64,000 nucleotides of DNA, from positions 62,001 to 126,000 of the forward strand of contig JAEWUD010000044.1 of NCBI GenBank assembly GCA_023397475.1. Reading direction: 5' to 3'. The first letter of the stretch is position 1. The number at the start of each line of letters is the position of its first letter. The notes under the pieces are model-generated. The model saw nothing but the letters and a program-made list of their open reading frames with translations. It searched no databases and had not been told where the DNA came from. This document shows, piece after piece, positions 44,271 to 52,477 of this stretch. The stretch is from Bacillota bacterium (lineage in GTDB: Bacteria; Bacillota; Clostridia; Saccharofermentanales; Saccharofermentanaceae). The position numbers and the translations under genes were made by a program.

Positions 44271-44768
44271 ATGCAGACATCGATTTTGCGCGAAGTGCGC
44301 GAAGACGAGCTTGACGCCGTCGTCGCGCTGATTCGCGAGAGTTTCCTGACCGTCGCACATGATTTCGGACTGACCGTCGAGAATTGCCCGACGAACGGCG
44401 CGTTCCTGAAGACGGAGCGGCTGGTTGCGGACCGCAAGCGGGGCAATGTGATGTTCGGACTTTTCGAGAAGGATGAACCGTTCGGATTTATGCAGCTGAG
44501 GGACAAGGGCGAGGGCGTTTTCGAGCTCGAAAAGCTCTGCGTCAAGCCGGGTTGCCGGCATGGAGGAAGCGGTGCGATTCTCCTCGACAAGGCCAAAGCC
44601 GAAGTGACCGCGCGCGGTGGACACAAAATGACCATCGGAATCATCGAGGAGAACACACAGTTGAAAGATTGGTATCTGGCGCAAGGATTCTTGCATACGG
44701 GAACGATCGATCTGCCGCACCTGCCGTTCATCGTGGGGTTTATGGAGCTCATTTTGACGAATACCTAG
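44271..44768 (+). CDS. GNAT-family N-acetyltransferase
   Basis: A 165-residue acetyltransferase. The opening ILREVREDELDAVVALIRES is followed by motif A (ELEKLCVKPGCRHGGSGAIL, with the pyrophosphate-binding R-H-G-G-S-G) and motif B (IIEENTQLKDWYLAQGFLHT). The acceptor cannot be predicted. GAAGGAG lies 13 bases before the ATG at 44271; an in-frame ATG 17 codons upstream overlaps the previous gene and has no site. It may be the last gene of the second PadR operon, ending just before the promoter of the aromatic operon. Confidence 0.9.
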   Translation: MQTSILREVREDELDAVVALIRESFLTVAHDFGLTVENCPTNGAFLKTERLVADRKRGNVMFGLFEKDEPFGFMQLRDKGEGVFELEKLCVKPGCRHGGSGAILLDKAKAEVTARGGHKMTIGIIEENTQLKDWYLAQGFLHTGTIDLPHLPFIVGFMELILTNT

Positions 44769-44775
44769 ATTCTCT

Positions 44776-44804
44776 TGACATTTCCTCTGCCGGGTCATAG
44801 AATT
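44776..44804 (+). promoter_or_regulatory. Promoter of the T-box-controlled aromatic operon
   Basis: A perfect TTGACA (44776-44781), a 17-bp spacer and TAGAAT (44799-44804). The T-box leader begins within about 10-30 bases after it. Confidence 0.88.
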
Positions 44805-44811
44805 GTCTGTA

Positions 44812-45152
44812 ATCGTCAATTGAATCGTGCATATGCGATGACGGAGAAGAGTAATCGGGATTGTTTCGAGAGACAGGGACGGTGGGTCATGGATTGAGAG
44901 CCCGCCGACACGAGATGCCCGCATGAAGTTCGCTCCCGAGCAGATCTGCTGAACGTCCTCGTGAGGACATGGAGTAGGCGGATACGGAGGTTCACCGTTA
45001 GAGGAACACGAATGTAAGCGGCTTTACTGTCGTCGCATTCGGTAAGGAGTGGCTCGAATCGCAGCATTTGCGTAAGAGTTAAGATGGGTGGTACCACGGA
45101 GTAATTCGTCCCGTCGCTTTGCCGTTATCGGCATTGCGGCGGGCGTTTTTTT
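44812..45152 (+). promoter_or_regulatory. T-box riboswitch leader, candidate tRNA-Phe specificity
   Basis: A leader of about 340 bases. Features seen: the stem I opening GAGAAGAGTAAT; a lower helix CGGGA pairing with TCCCG (44934-44938); the T-box sequence TGGGTGGTACCACGG at 45085-45099, whose GGTACC core pairs with the acceptor end of uncharged tRNA; and a terminator just after it. On the 3' side of the stem I internal loop the sequence GAAG-TTC-G places TTC (44929-44931) at the expected specifier position, one of the Phe codons. That fits an operon for phenylalanine/tyrosine synthesis. The T-box call is firm; the specifier is a manual reading. Confidence 0.93.
45107..45152 (+). terminator. 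T-box-controlled intrinsic terminator
   Basis: CGTCCCGTCGC pairs with GCGGCGGGCG (one bulged base), enclosing a second hairpin GCCG-TTAT-CGGC, and is followed by seven T residues. The alternative antiterminator would involve the T-box sequence just upstream. Confidence 0.92.
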
Positions 45153-45197
45153 ATTTCGAACATCGGCGAATACGAAGGAGAAGGGAAGGAATTTGGT

Positions 45198-46523
45198 ATG
45201 GCGAGGAAAGAAGTTGCGACGTATATCTGGAATCCTGAAGTCGAGTGCATGGAGCCGGAGAAGATGCGGGAGCTGCAGAGTGAGCGGCTTGTCAAATGCG
45301 TGAATTACATGTATGAGCGCGTGCCGTATTACCGCGCGAAAATGGACGCCGCGGGCGTCACCCCCGGTGACATCAAGGACATCGGAGACCTTTATAAACT
45401 TCCTTTCACGGATAAGTTCGATTTCCGTGACAATTATCCCTTCAATACCTTTGCCGTTCCCCGTGAAGAGATTGCCCGCATTCACGCATCGTCGGGTACG
45501 ACGGGCCGGATGAAGGTTGTCGGCTATACCCGCAACGATATCGATCTCTGGACGGAGTGCCTGTGCCGCTCGATGGCGCGTTGCGGCGTCAGTAAGGGCG
45601 ATCTGGTACATATCGCTTACGGTTACGGCTTGTTCACCGGCGGTCTCGGGCCGCACTATGCCTGTGATCCGCTGGGCGCTACGGCGATTCCGGTCTCCGG
45701 AGGCAACACGCCCCGCCAGATCCAGATCCTTCGCGAATGGAAGCCCTCGGTCATCCTGTGCACGCCCTCGTATATGCTTCATATTGCGGACGAGATGGAC
45801 AAGATGGGCGTAGGTCCGGATGAGATTGAACTCAAGTGCGGTATCTTCGGCGCCGAGCCGTGGACGAAGGAAATGCGCGACCAGATCGAGTCTAAGATGA
45901 ACCTTCGTGCGTTCGATATCTATGGTCTGTCCGAGATCTGCGGGCCCGGTGTGGGCTGCAGTTGCTCGCACTCGGATCTTCTGCACCTCGAGGTCGATCA
46001 CTTCATTCCCGAGATTGTCGATCCGGAGACCGGAGTACCTCTCGGTGAAGGAGAACTCGGCGAACTGGTCTTCTCTTCCGTAACCAAGGAAGGGACGCCG
46101 CTTCTGCGTTACAACACACACGACCTGACCCGAATCTATTACGGCAAATGTCAGTGCGGACGTACAACTCCTCGGATGGAGAAGGTCACGGGACGTGCGG
46201 ACGACATGCTGATTATTCGCGGTGTCAACGTATTCCCCTCGCAGATCGAGGCGGTCATGTTGACCTACAGCCAGATCGAGCCGCATTACGTGATCTATGT
46301 TGACCGTGTCAACAATTTGGACCGCATGACGGTCAAGGTTGAGATGTCCAATGCGTTCTTCTCGGATTCGGTCGCGGATATTGAGAGGATTGAGAAGAAG
46401 ATTGCCGACGATATTGCTTCCGTCACAGGTGTTCATGCGAAGATTACACTCTGCGAACCCAGAAGTCTTCCGCGTTCGGAAGGCAAGATGAAGCGCGTGT
46501 ACGATACACGGTTTACGTCGTAA
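45198..46523 (+). CDS. paaK: Phenylacetate-CoA ligase
   Basis: A 441-residue adenylate-forming enzyme that activates phenylacetate, or a similar aryl acid, to its CoA thioester. Visible motifs are the P-loop ASSGTTGRMKVVGYT, YGYGLFTGGLG, the A5-like YGLSEICGPGVG, and the C-terminal hinge region VTGRADDMLIIRGVNVFPSQ. The N-terminal WNPEVECMEPEKMRELQSER is typical of PaaK. It is the first gene after the T-box terminator. In anaerobes such ligases often work with indolepyruvate oxidoreductase, letting arylacetates be salvaged into aromatic amino acids; that would explain its place at the head of a biosynthetic operon, but no oxidoreductase gene is in the window. Confidence 0.93.
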   Translation: MARKEVATYIWNPEVECMEPEKMRELQSERLVKCVNYMYERVPYYRAKMDAAGVTPGDIKDIGDLYKLPFTDKFDFRDNYPFNTFAVPREEIARIHASSGTTGRMKVVGYTRNDIDLWTECLCRSMARCGVSKGDLVHIAYGYGLFTGGLGPHYACDPLGATAIPVSGGNTPRQIQILREWKPSVILCTPSYMLHIADEMDKMGVGPDEIELKCGIFGAEPWTKEMRDQIESKMNLRAFDIYGLSEICGPGVGCSCSHSDLLHLEVDHFIPEIVDPETGVPLGEGELGELVFSSVTKEGTPLLRYNTHDLTRIYYGKCQCGRTTPRMEKVTGRADDMLIIRGVNVFPSQIEAVMLTYSQIEPHYVIYVDRVNNLDRMTVKVEMSNAFFSDSVADIERIEKKIADDIASVTGVHAKITLCEPRSLPRSEGKMKRVYDTRFTS

Positions 46524-46615
46524 AGACAAGGAGAACTGGGAACGTTCGGCGGAACGGCGTATAATGCTACTATATTCAATGCAGCAAGGTAGAGAAGGTA
46601 GAGGAGTATAGCAAC

Positions 46616-47767
46616 ATGAATAACGGGCGACAGTCCCGGGAGGTACAAGGCGCGGCTGACATGGCTGCCGCCGGGCTTCCGGACAGTGGCGTGATCCAAC
46701 ATATCGGAATTCTGGGACTCGGCCTGATCGGCGGATCCTTAGCACGTGCGTTTCGCACAAAGTCGCGCATCGCACGCATTACCGCCGTCGATACGGACGC
46801 CGGAGCCGGAGCCAAGGCGCTCGCGGATGGTATGATCGATGACTTCTCGACGCCGGATCAAGGATATGCTGTGCTGGATGGAGCGGATCTTCTGCTCCTG
46901 TGCACTCCGATTCACACCATTGCGAAGATCCTGCCGGACATTTCCAAGCTTACGGTCGGTATCGTATCGGATGTTTCTTCGATCAAGCGGCCGGTGGAAG
47001 ATCTCATTACATGGCCGAATTTTATCGGCGGTCACCCGATGGCCGGATCGGAACGAACAGGGTATGCCTGCTCGAACGCATCGCTTTTCGAGAATGCGCT
47101 CTATGTGCTCTGCCGGTCAGAACACTGCCTCTTAGGCGATGACGCGATCGCGTCCTTTGAGGATCTGATCCGTAGCATCGGAGCGACACCGGTGCATATG
47201 ACGGCGACAGAACATGACAATCGCGTTGCGGTGATCTCGCATCTGCCGCATATCGCCGCTTCGGCGCTCGCCCTTCTTGCCTCGCGGTTGGACGACGGTC
47301 ATCTGGCACCTCTCGCGGCAGGCGGTTTTCGCGATATCACACGAATCGCTTCGGCAGATCCGGCGTTATGGGCCGGAATTACGGAGGCTTCGGCACCGAC
47401 CCTGGTTCCGGTTCTCGACCGCTACATCGAATTACTGGAACAGGTGCGCGTGCGATTGACTCGCAAGGAGACGCGCGATGTCGAGAGATTCTTCTCGGAA
47501 GGCGCGCATTACCGCAATCATCTGCCGACGGACGGACGCGGCGGTCTCGAGCCCAACGCGTCGCTGACGGTATATCTCGAGGACAAGCCGGGAGCTTTGG
47601 CGTCGATTACGACGCTTCTGGGAAGCCGCGGCATTAACATTCGCAACATTAACATCCGGAACTATCGTACGTATGAGGGCGGACAACTGCATCTTCTGCT
47701 GGCGGACAGCGAACATGCGGAGCAGGCGTACGAGATCCTCAAGGAGGCCGGCTATGAGTATGACTAA
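46616..47767 (+). CDS. tyrA: Prephenate dehydrogenase with ACT domain
   Basis: A 383-residue enzyme that converts prephenate to 4-hydroxyphenylpyruvate for tyrosine. The NAD-binding fold is IGILGLGLIGGSLARAF, followed by the substrate region FIGGHPMAGSERTGYACSNA and the helical dimerisation domain. The last 75 residues are an ACT domain (SLTVYLEDKPGALASITTLL; GINIRNINIRNYRTYEGGQL), the usual site of tyrosine feedback inhibition. A 20-residue polar extension precedes the fold. GAGGAG precedes the ATG. A TATAAT at 46560 lies in the 92-bp gap after paaK, but its -35 is weak, so any internal promoter is speculative. Confidence 0.95.
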   Translation: MNNGRQSREVQGAADMAAAGLPDSGVIQHIGILGLGLIGGSLARAFRTKSRIARITAVDTDAGAGAKALADGMIDDFSTPDQGYAVLDGADLLLLCTPIHTIAKILPDISKLTVGIVSDVSSIKRPVEDLITWPNFIGGHPMAGSERTGYACSNASLFENALYVLCRSEHCLLGDDAIASFEDLIRSIGATPVHMTATEHDNRVAVISHLPHIAASALALLASRLDDGHLAPLAAGGFRDITRIASADPALWAGITEASAPTLVPVLDRYIELLEQVRVRLTRKETRDVERFFSEGAHYRNHLPTDGRGGLEPNASLTVYLEDKPGALASITTLLGSRGINIRNINIRNYRTYEGGQLHLLLADSEHAEQAYEILKEAGYEYD

Positions 47768-49112
47768 GTACGGATTGATCGGACATCCTTTGGGGCACAG
47801 TCTGTCGCCGTATATTCATGAGAGAATCATGGAAGCGGCCGGCATTCGCGGCAGTTATCAGCTTCTGGACATAGCGCCGGAGGAAGTTTCGCGCGCGTTG
47901 CCGGGGCTTATGAGGGAATTTGCCGGGCTTAACGTAACGATCCCCCATAAGACAGCGGTCATCGAGCATTTATCTCGCCTTGATCCCAAGGCGGAGTTGT
48001 GCGGTGCCGTCAATACGATTTCTCACGGCGTCGGATACAATACGGATATCGATGGGTTTAGCGCCGCGGCTCCCTCACTTCAGAATAAACAGGTATTGAT
48101 TCTCGGAGCCGGCGGGGTGTCGCGCATGATGGCGTTTGAGGCGGTTCGTCAGAACGCCGCGGTTGACATCTCCGTCAGGAACAGCGAGAAGGCGCACCGG
48201 TTGGCCTCTGAACTCCGATCCATGGGGGCGGAGCGCGTATCGGTGCTGTCCAATGACGACTTGAAGACCGCGGGTGATTACGATGTTCTTCTGAACGGAA
48301 CTCCGCTGGGGATGTGGCCGTTTTGCGGGGAGATGCCTGTACCGCGCGAAAGATTGCACGCGGGGATGGAAGTTTTCGATACGGTGTATAATCCCGCTGC
48401 GACGAAGCTTGTTCTTCACGCGAAGAAACAGGGAGCAAGAGCGGTCGGCGGACTCTCCATGCTTCTCGGGCAGGCGATTGCGGCCGAGCGCATCTGGCAT
48501 CCGGAGGCGTTCATCGAAGACAAGATCGCGCAGGATATCCTGCCGGATCTGTCGAGAGAGCTCCTGAAGAGATCCCCCGTCAAATATGTACTTACAGGCT
48601 TTATGGGCGCCGGGAAAACGTCCGTCGGAAAGATGACGGCAAAGCGTCTCGGAATTAAGTTGATCGATCTCGATGAGGAGATTGTCCGTCAAGTGGGTCT
48701 GCCCGTGCCGGATATTTTCGCGAGAGACGGGGAGGCCGGATTCCGCCGCTTGGAGGCGGAGGTTCTGGAAACGGTCCTCGCGCAGCCGGATTCGGCGATC
48801 GTAGCGTTGGGCGGAGGAGCGATTATTGAGGAACGCGTTCGGGAGACAATCCGTGCCAAGGATGCTCTGACGATATATCTTCACGCATCGCTCGATCACT
48901 TATGGCTCAAGGTCGGGCAGGATGCGGGACGACCGATGATGAAGTTTCCGGAGGAAGAGGATTCGGCGCGATTTAGCCGGGTAGCCCGCCTCTATGAGAC
49001 GCGGCTGCCGATTTATCGCAACTACTGTGATTATGAGCTCAACACCGAAAATGATTTCAGCGAGGCGACGACAGAATTGATCGACGCACTCGGATATGGA
49101 GGGAAAATATGA
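47754..49112 (+). CDS. aroE-aroK: Shikimate dehydrogenase-shikimate kinase fusion
   Basis: A 452-residue bifunctional protein for two shikimate-pathway steps. Residues 1-270 are shikimate dehydrogenase: YGLIGHPLGHSLSPYIHERI (substrate site), GLNVTIPHKTAVI, and the NADP fold VLILGAGGVSRMMAFEAV. From about residue 275 the chain is shikimate kinase: VLTGFMGAGKTSVGKMTAKR (P-loop), DLDEEIVRQVGLPVPDIFAR and ALGGGAII. Both modules look intact. AGGAGG lies 6 bases before the ATG at 47754, which overlaps tyrA by 14 bp. The two steps are consecutive (dehydroshikimate to shikimate to shikimate-3-phosphate), so fusion may help transfer of the intermediate. Confidence 0.95.
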   Translation: MSMTKYGLIGHPLGHSLSPYIHERIMEAAGIRGSYQLLDIAPEEVSRALPGLMREFAGLNVTIPHKTAVIEHLSRLDPKAELCGAVNTISHGVGYNTDIDGFSAAAPSLQNKQVLILGAGGVSRMMAFEAVRQNAAVDISVRNSEKAHRLASELRSMGAERVSVLSNDDLKTAGDYDVLLNGTPLGMWPFCGEMPVPRERLHAGMEVFDTVYNPAATKLVLHAKKQGARAVGGLSMLLGQAIAAERIWHPEAFIEDKIAQDILPDLSRELLKRSPVKYVLTGFMGAGKTSVGKMTAKRLGIKLIDLDEEIVRQVGLPVPDIFARDGEAGFRRLEAEVLETVLAQPDSAIVALGGGAIIEERVRETIRAKDALTIYLHASLDHLWLKVGQDAGRPMMKFPEEEDSARFSRVARLYETRLPIYRNYCDYELNTENDFSEATTELIDALGYGGKI

Positions 49113-50125
49113 TTCTAGTATTAAAGACCGGTGTCTCCCGCGAGAAGGTGGAGAATCTCTGTGCGTTTCTTCAGACGGCCTATGGCGTCCAGACCAATCC
49201 GATCTTCGGCTCGGAGAAGACGATTGTCGGACTCGTCGGAGATACCGCCCCGATTGAGATTGAGGCGATGGAGCTTCTCGATGAAGTCGAGCGCGTAATG
49301 AAGGTACAGGAGCCCTACAAGAGAGCGAACCGCAAGTTTCATCCCGACAATACGACGGTCAAGGTCGGCGACGCCGTGTTCGGCGGAGAGAGGATTGTCG
49401 TCTGCGCGGGACCCTGCTCAGTCGAATCCGAAGAGCAGCTGATCGGGATCGCGGAAAAGGTCGGCGCGACCGGCGCGCAGTTGTTGCGTGGCGGCGCTTT
49501 TAAGCCCCGCACTTCTCCGTACGCTTTCCAGGGGCTGAAGGCCGAAGGATTGATGTATCTGAAACGCGCGAAGATGAAGACGGGTCTGCCGGTCGTATCG
49601 GAGATCACGAACCCTTCCCAGCTCGAGCTGTTTATGGAATTCGTCGATGTCGTGCAGGTCGGTGCCCGCAATATGCAAAATTTCGAACTTCTCAAAGAGC
49701 TCGGCCGCATATCGAAGCCGATCCTTCTGAAGCGCGGTTTCTCGAATTCCATCGAAGAGCTTCTGATGTCGGCCGAATATATTATGTCGGGCGGCAATAC
49801 GCAGGTTATTCTCTGTGAGCGCGGAATCCGCACCTTCGAGACGGCAACACGCAACACCCTCGACATCAGCGCAGTTCCGATTCTTAAGGCGCGCACACAT
49901 CTTCCTGTTGTCGTCGACCCGTCGCACGCCGGAGGCATGGCATGGCTGGTCGAGCCTCTGTCGAAGGCGGCTATTGCCGTAGGTGCTGACGGACTGATCA
50001 TTGAGGTGCATAATGATCCTAAGCACGCGCTCTCCGACGGTCAGCAGTCGCTGACTCCGGAAGCCTTTGACGAAATCATGAAGCGTCTGCGTCCCGTCGC
50101 CGAGGCGGTCGGTCGCAGCATCTAA
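49109..50125 (+). CDS. aroF: 3-Deoxy-7-phosphoheptulonate (DAHP) synthase
   Basis: A 338-residue type I-beta DAHP synthase, which joins phosphoenolpyruvate and erythrose-4-phosphate in the first step of the pathway. Residues 1-70 form a ferredoxin-like regulatory domain (ILVLKTGVSREKVENLCAFL), as in Thermotoga-type enzymes that are inhibited by Phe or Tyr. The barrel begins near RIVVCAGPCSVESEEQLIGI and includes LLRGGAFKPRTSPYAFQGL, QVGARNMQNFELL and VVDPSHAGG. It overlaps the aroE-aroK gene by ATGA. This is the entry point of carbon, so it is likely controlled both by the T-box and by feedback. Confidence 0.96.
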   Translation: MILVLKTGVSREKVENLCAFLQTAYGVQTNPIFGSEKTIVGLVGDTAPIEIEAMELLDEVERVMKVQEPYKRANRKFHPDNTTVKVGDAVFGGERIVVCAGPCSVESEEQLIGIAEKVGATGAQLLRGGAFKPRTSPYAFQGLKAEGLMYLKRAKMKTGLPVVSEITNPSQLELFMEFVDVVQVGARNMQNFELLKELGRISKPILLKRGFSNSIEELLMSAEYIMSGGNTQVILCERGIRTFETATRNTLDISAVPILKARTHLPVVVDPSHAGGMAWLVEPLSKAAIAVGADGLIIEVHNDPKHALSDGQQSLTPEAFDEIMKRLRPVAEAVGRSI

Positions 50126-50135
50126 GGAGGAACTC

Positions 50136-51206
50136 ATGCCACAAATTATGGCCAACACCAATAACGGGAATTATCCGATCCATATCGGTTCCGGTTCACT
50201 CAATCGCCTCGGCGAGATCGCTTCCGCGACTGTCAAAGGCAGGAAGGCCTTTGTTGTCACGGATTCGAATGTCGCGGCACTGTATCTCGAGAAGGCTGTC
50301 CAATCGCTGTCTTCCGCCGGGTTTACCGTGGCCACTTGTACCGTACCCGCCGGAGAAGCCTCCAAATCCCAGCAAATCCTCTTCCTCCTCTACGATCAGC
50401 TGCATGAGGCCGCCATTACGCGCACGGATCTGGTCATTGCATTAGGCGGCGGTGTCGTCGGCGATCTGACGGGCTTCGCGGCGGCGACATATCTTCGCGG
50501 CTGCCCGTTGATCCAGGTACCGACAACGCTGCTGTCCCAAGTCGATTCGTCGATCGGCGGCAAAACAGGCATCAACCTGCCGTTCGGCAAGAATCTCGTC
50601 GGGTCATTCTACCAGCCCAAGGCGGTCGTGATCGACCCGAGCGTACTTTCGACGTTACCTCGCGCTCGGATGGCCGAAGGCATGGCGGAGGTCATCAAGT
50701 ATGGACTCATTCGCGACGAGTTGCTTTTCGCGTCTATCGAACGCAAGACCTTCGATCTTGAGTGGATCCTGGAGCGTTGCATTCGTATCAAGACGACCGT
50801 TGTGCAGAACGACGAGTACGATACCGGCGAGCGCATGCTGTTGAATTACGGCCACACCCTCGGACACGCGGTCGAGAAATTGACCGGGTACAGTGAGGTT
50901 TCCCATGGCGAAGCGGTCGCGATCGGTATGGTTGTCGCGGCGACCATCGGAGAGAACGCCGGCATCACACCTGCAGGCACAGCGGATCGTATACGCACCG
51001 TACTCGGCAATTGGCAGCTGCCGACGTCGACGGATCTTCCGGCAGACGAGCTTTTCCGGACGATGCTCTCGGATAAGAAGAAGTTGACCGGCAAGATTTA
51101 TTATGTCCTCCTGCGCCGCATCGGCGAAGCGGCGACCGTCCCCATGTCTTCCGAGGAGCTGAAATCAGCGCTCGAAAAGGCTGTCGCCACAAAATCCAAC
51201 GGATGA
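50136..51206 (+). CDS. aroB: 3-Dehydroquinate synthase
   Basis: A 356-residue NAD- and metal-dependent enzyme converting DAHP to 3-dehydroquinate. Family motifs are complete: IALGGGVVGDLTGFAAATYL, QVPTTLLSQVDSSIGGKTGI, NLVGSFYQPKAVVID, the zinc-site region RMAEGMAEVIKYGLI and LNYGHTLGHAVEKLTG, and HGEAVAIGM. AAGGAGG lies 7 bases before the ATG, 10 bp after aroF. The length fits the family and there are no odd insertions. Confidence 0.97.
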   Translation: MPQIMANTNNGNYPIHIGSGSLNRLGEIASATVKGRKAFVVTDSNVAALYLEKAVQSLSSAGFTVATCTVPAGEASKSQQILFLLYDQLHEAAITRTDLVIALGGGVVGDLTGFAAATYLRGCPLIQVPTTLLSQVDSSIGGKTGINLPFGKNLVGSFYQPKAVVIDPSVLSTLPRARMAEGMAEVIKYGLIRDELLFASIERKTFDLEWILERCIRIKTTVVQNDEYDTGERMLLNYGHTLGHAVEKLTGYSEVSHGEAVAIGMVVAATIGENAGITPAGTADRIRTVLGNWQLPTSTDLPADELFRTMLSDKKKLTGKIYYVLLRRIGEAATVPMSSEELKSALEKAVATKSNG

Positions 51207-51220
51207 CAAGAGAGGTAGCA

Positions 51221-52477
51221 ATGACCGCAACACAGATTCAGGTTCAACCGTCCGGACTCGTCGGAACACCGAGAATACCGCTCTCCAAAAGCCTGTTACA
51301 CCGCGCGCAGATCTGTGCGTACCTGGCGGGTGACCCGTCGCTCGCCGATCTTGGAGACGGTCCGATGTCTGTCGACATCCGGGCGACGGGCGATTGTCTT
51401 GCGAAGCTTTTCGCGTCAAATGTCGCGGAAGGCGAGTGTGTCCTCGATTGCCATGAGTCGGGCTCGACCTTGCGGTTTCTGGTCCCTCTCGCGGCAGCGC
51501 TCGGACGTCAATCCCGCTTTGTCGGCGAAGGTCGGCTGCCCTTTCGGCCGCTCGATGAATACGCCGGACTGTTCTGCGGACGCGGCGTCACTTTGCGATA
51601 TCTGAAGGATGGACAATTCCTTCCTCTGATCCTGTCAGGGAAGCTCACACCCGGCACGTTTCGCCTGCCGGGCAACGTAAGTTCACAATACATCACCGGA
51701 TTGATGATGGCATTGCCGCTCCTTTCCGGGGATTCTGAGATTGTTCTGACCACGCGTCTTGAATCGGAGCCTTATGTCCGACTGACAATGTCGGTGATGC
51801 ACGAATTCGGCGTCAAGGTAGAACGAACGCCGGAGGGTTATAATGTTCCCGGCAATCAGACCTATCAGCGCTCGACGCCCTATTCCTCCGAAATCGACTT
51901 CTCGCAGGCGGCTTTCTGGCTCGTCGCCCAATATCTCGGTCATGATGTCCGCATTCCCGGTCTTCCGGAAGAGTCGAAGCAAGGAGATTCCGCGATTCGC
52001 ACGATTCTTGCGGATCTCGCCGCCCGGCGTCGAGCGGTTGCGAGCGGTGGCGGCATCGATCAAGTATACCTTGTCGACGCTTCCCAGATCCCGGATCTCA
52101 TTCCCGTTCTGTCGATCGCGTGCGCGGCGACGCCCGGAACCGTTCGCATCATCAACGCCGGGAGACTGCGCATCAAAGAGTGCGACCGATTGATGGCTAC
52201 GGAGAAGATGCTCGCTTGCTTCGGGATCGCGGTGGAGTCAACAGAAGACGAAATCGTGATTCGCGGCGTCGAACATGACGGCGCGCTGTTTCGTTCGACG
52301 GAGATCGAAGCTTACAACGACCATCGTATGGTGATGGCCGCGGCAATCGCGGCCACGCGGGCCGACGGCCCCGTGATCATCCGTGACGCACACGCTGTCG
52401 CCAAGTCCTACCCGGATTTCTTCCTGGAATTTCGCAGTATCGGAGGTATCGCAGATGAGCTCAATGTGGGGAAGTAA
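51221..52477 (+). CDS. aroA: 3-Phosphoshikimate 1-carboxyvinyltransferase (EPSP synthase)
   Basis: A 418-residue enzyme joining phosphoenolpyruvate to shikimate-3-phosphate. Motifs include PLSKSLLHRAQICAYLAGDP (the K-S-x-x-x-R site), ESGSTLRFLVPLAAALG (normally N/E-SGT-x-x-R; here E-S-G-S-T), GNVSSQYITGLMMALPLL, and AGRLRIKECDR with the final AYNDHRMVMAAAIA. The ATG at 51221 is preferred because AGAGAGGT lies just upstream; an ATG at 51203 that overlaps the aroB stop has no ribosome site. It overlaps aroC by 23 bp. Glyphosate class cannot be safely assigned by eye. Confidence 0.96.
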   Translation: MTATQIQVQPSGLVGTPRIPLSKSLLHRAQICAYLAGDPSLADLGDGPMSVDIRATGDCLAKLFASNVAEGECVLDCHESGSTLRFLVPLAAALGRQSRFVGEGRLPFRPLDEYAGLFCGRGVTLRYLKDGQFLPLILSGKLTPGTFRLPGNVSSQYITGLMMALPLLSGDSEIVLTTRLESEPYVRLTMSVMHEFGVKVERTPEGYNVPGNQTYQRSTPYSSEIDFSQAAFWLVAQYLGHDVRIPGLPEESKQGDSAIRTILADLAARRRAVASGGGIDQVYLVDASQIPDLIPVLSIACAATPGTVRIINAGRLRIKECDRLMATEKMLACFGIAVESTEDEIVIRGVEHDGALFRSTEIEAYNDHRMVMAAAIAATRADGPVIIRDAHAVAKSYPDFFLEFRSIGGIADELNVGK

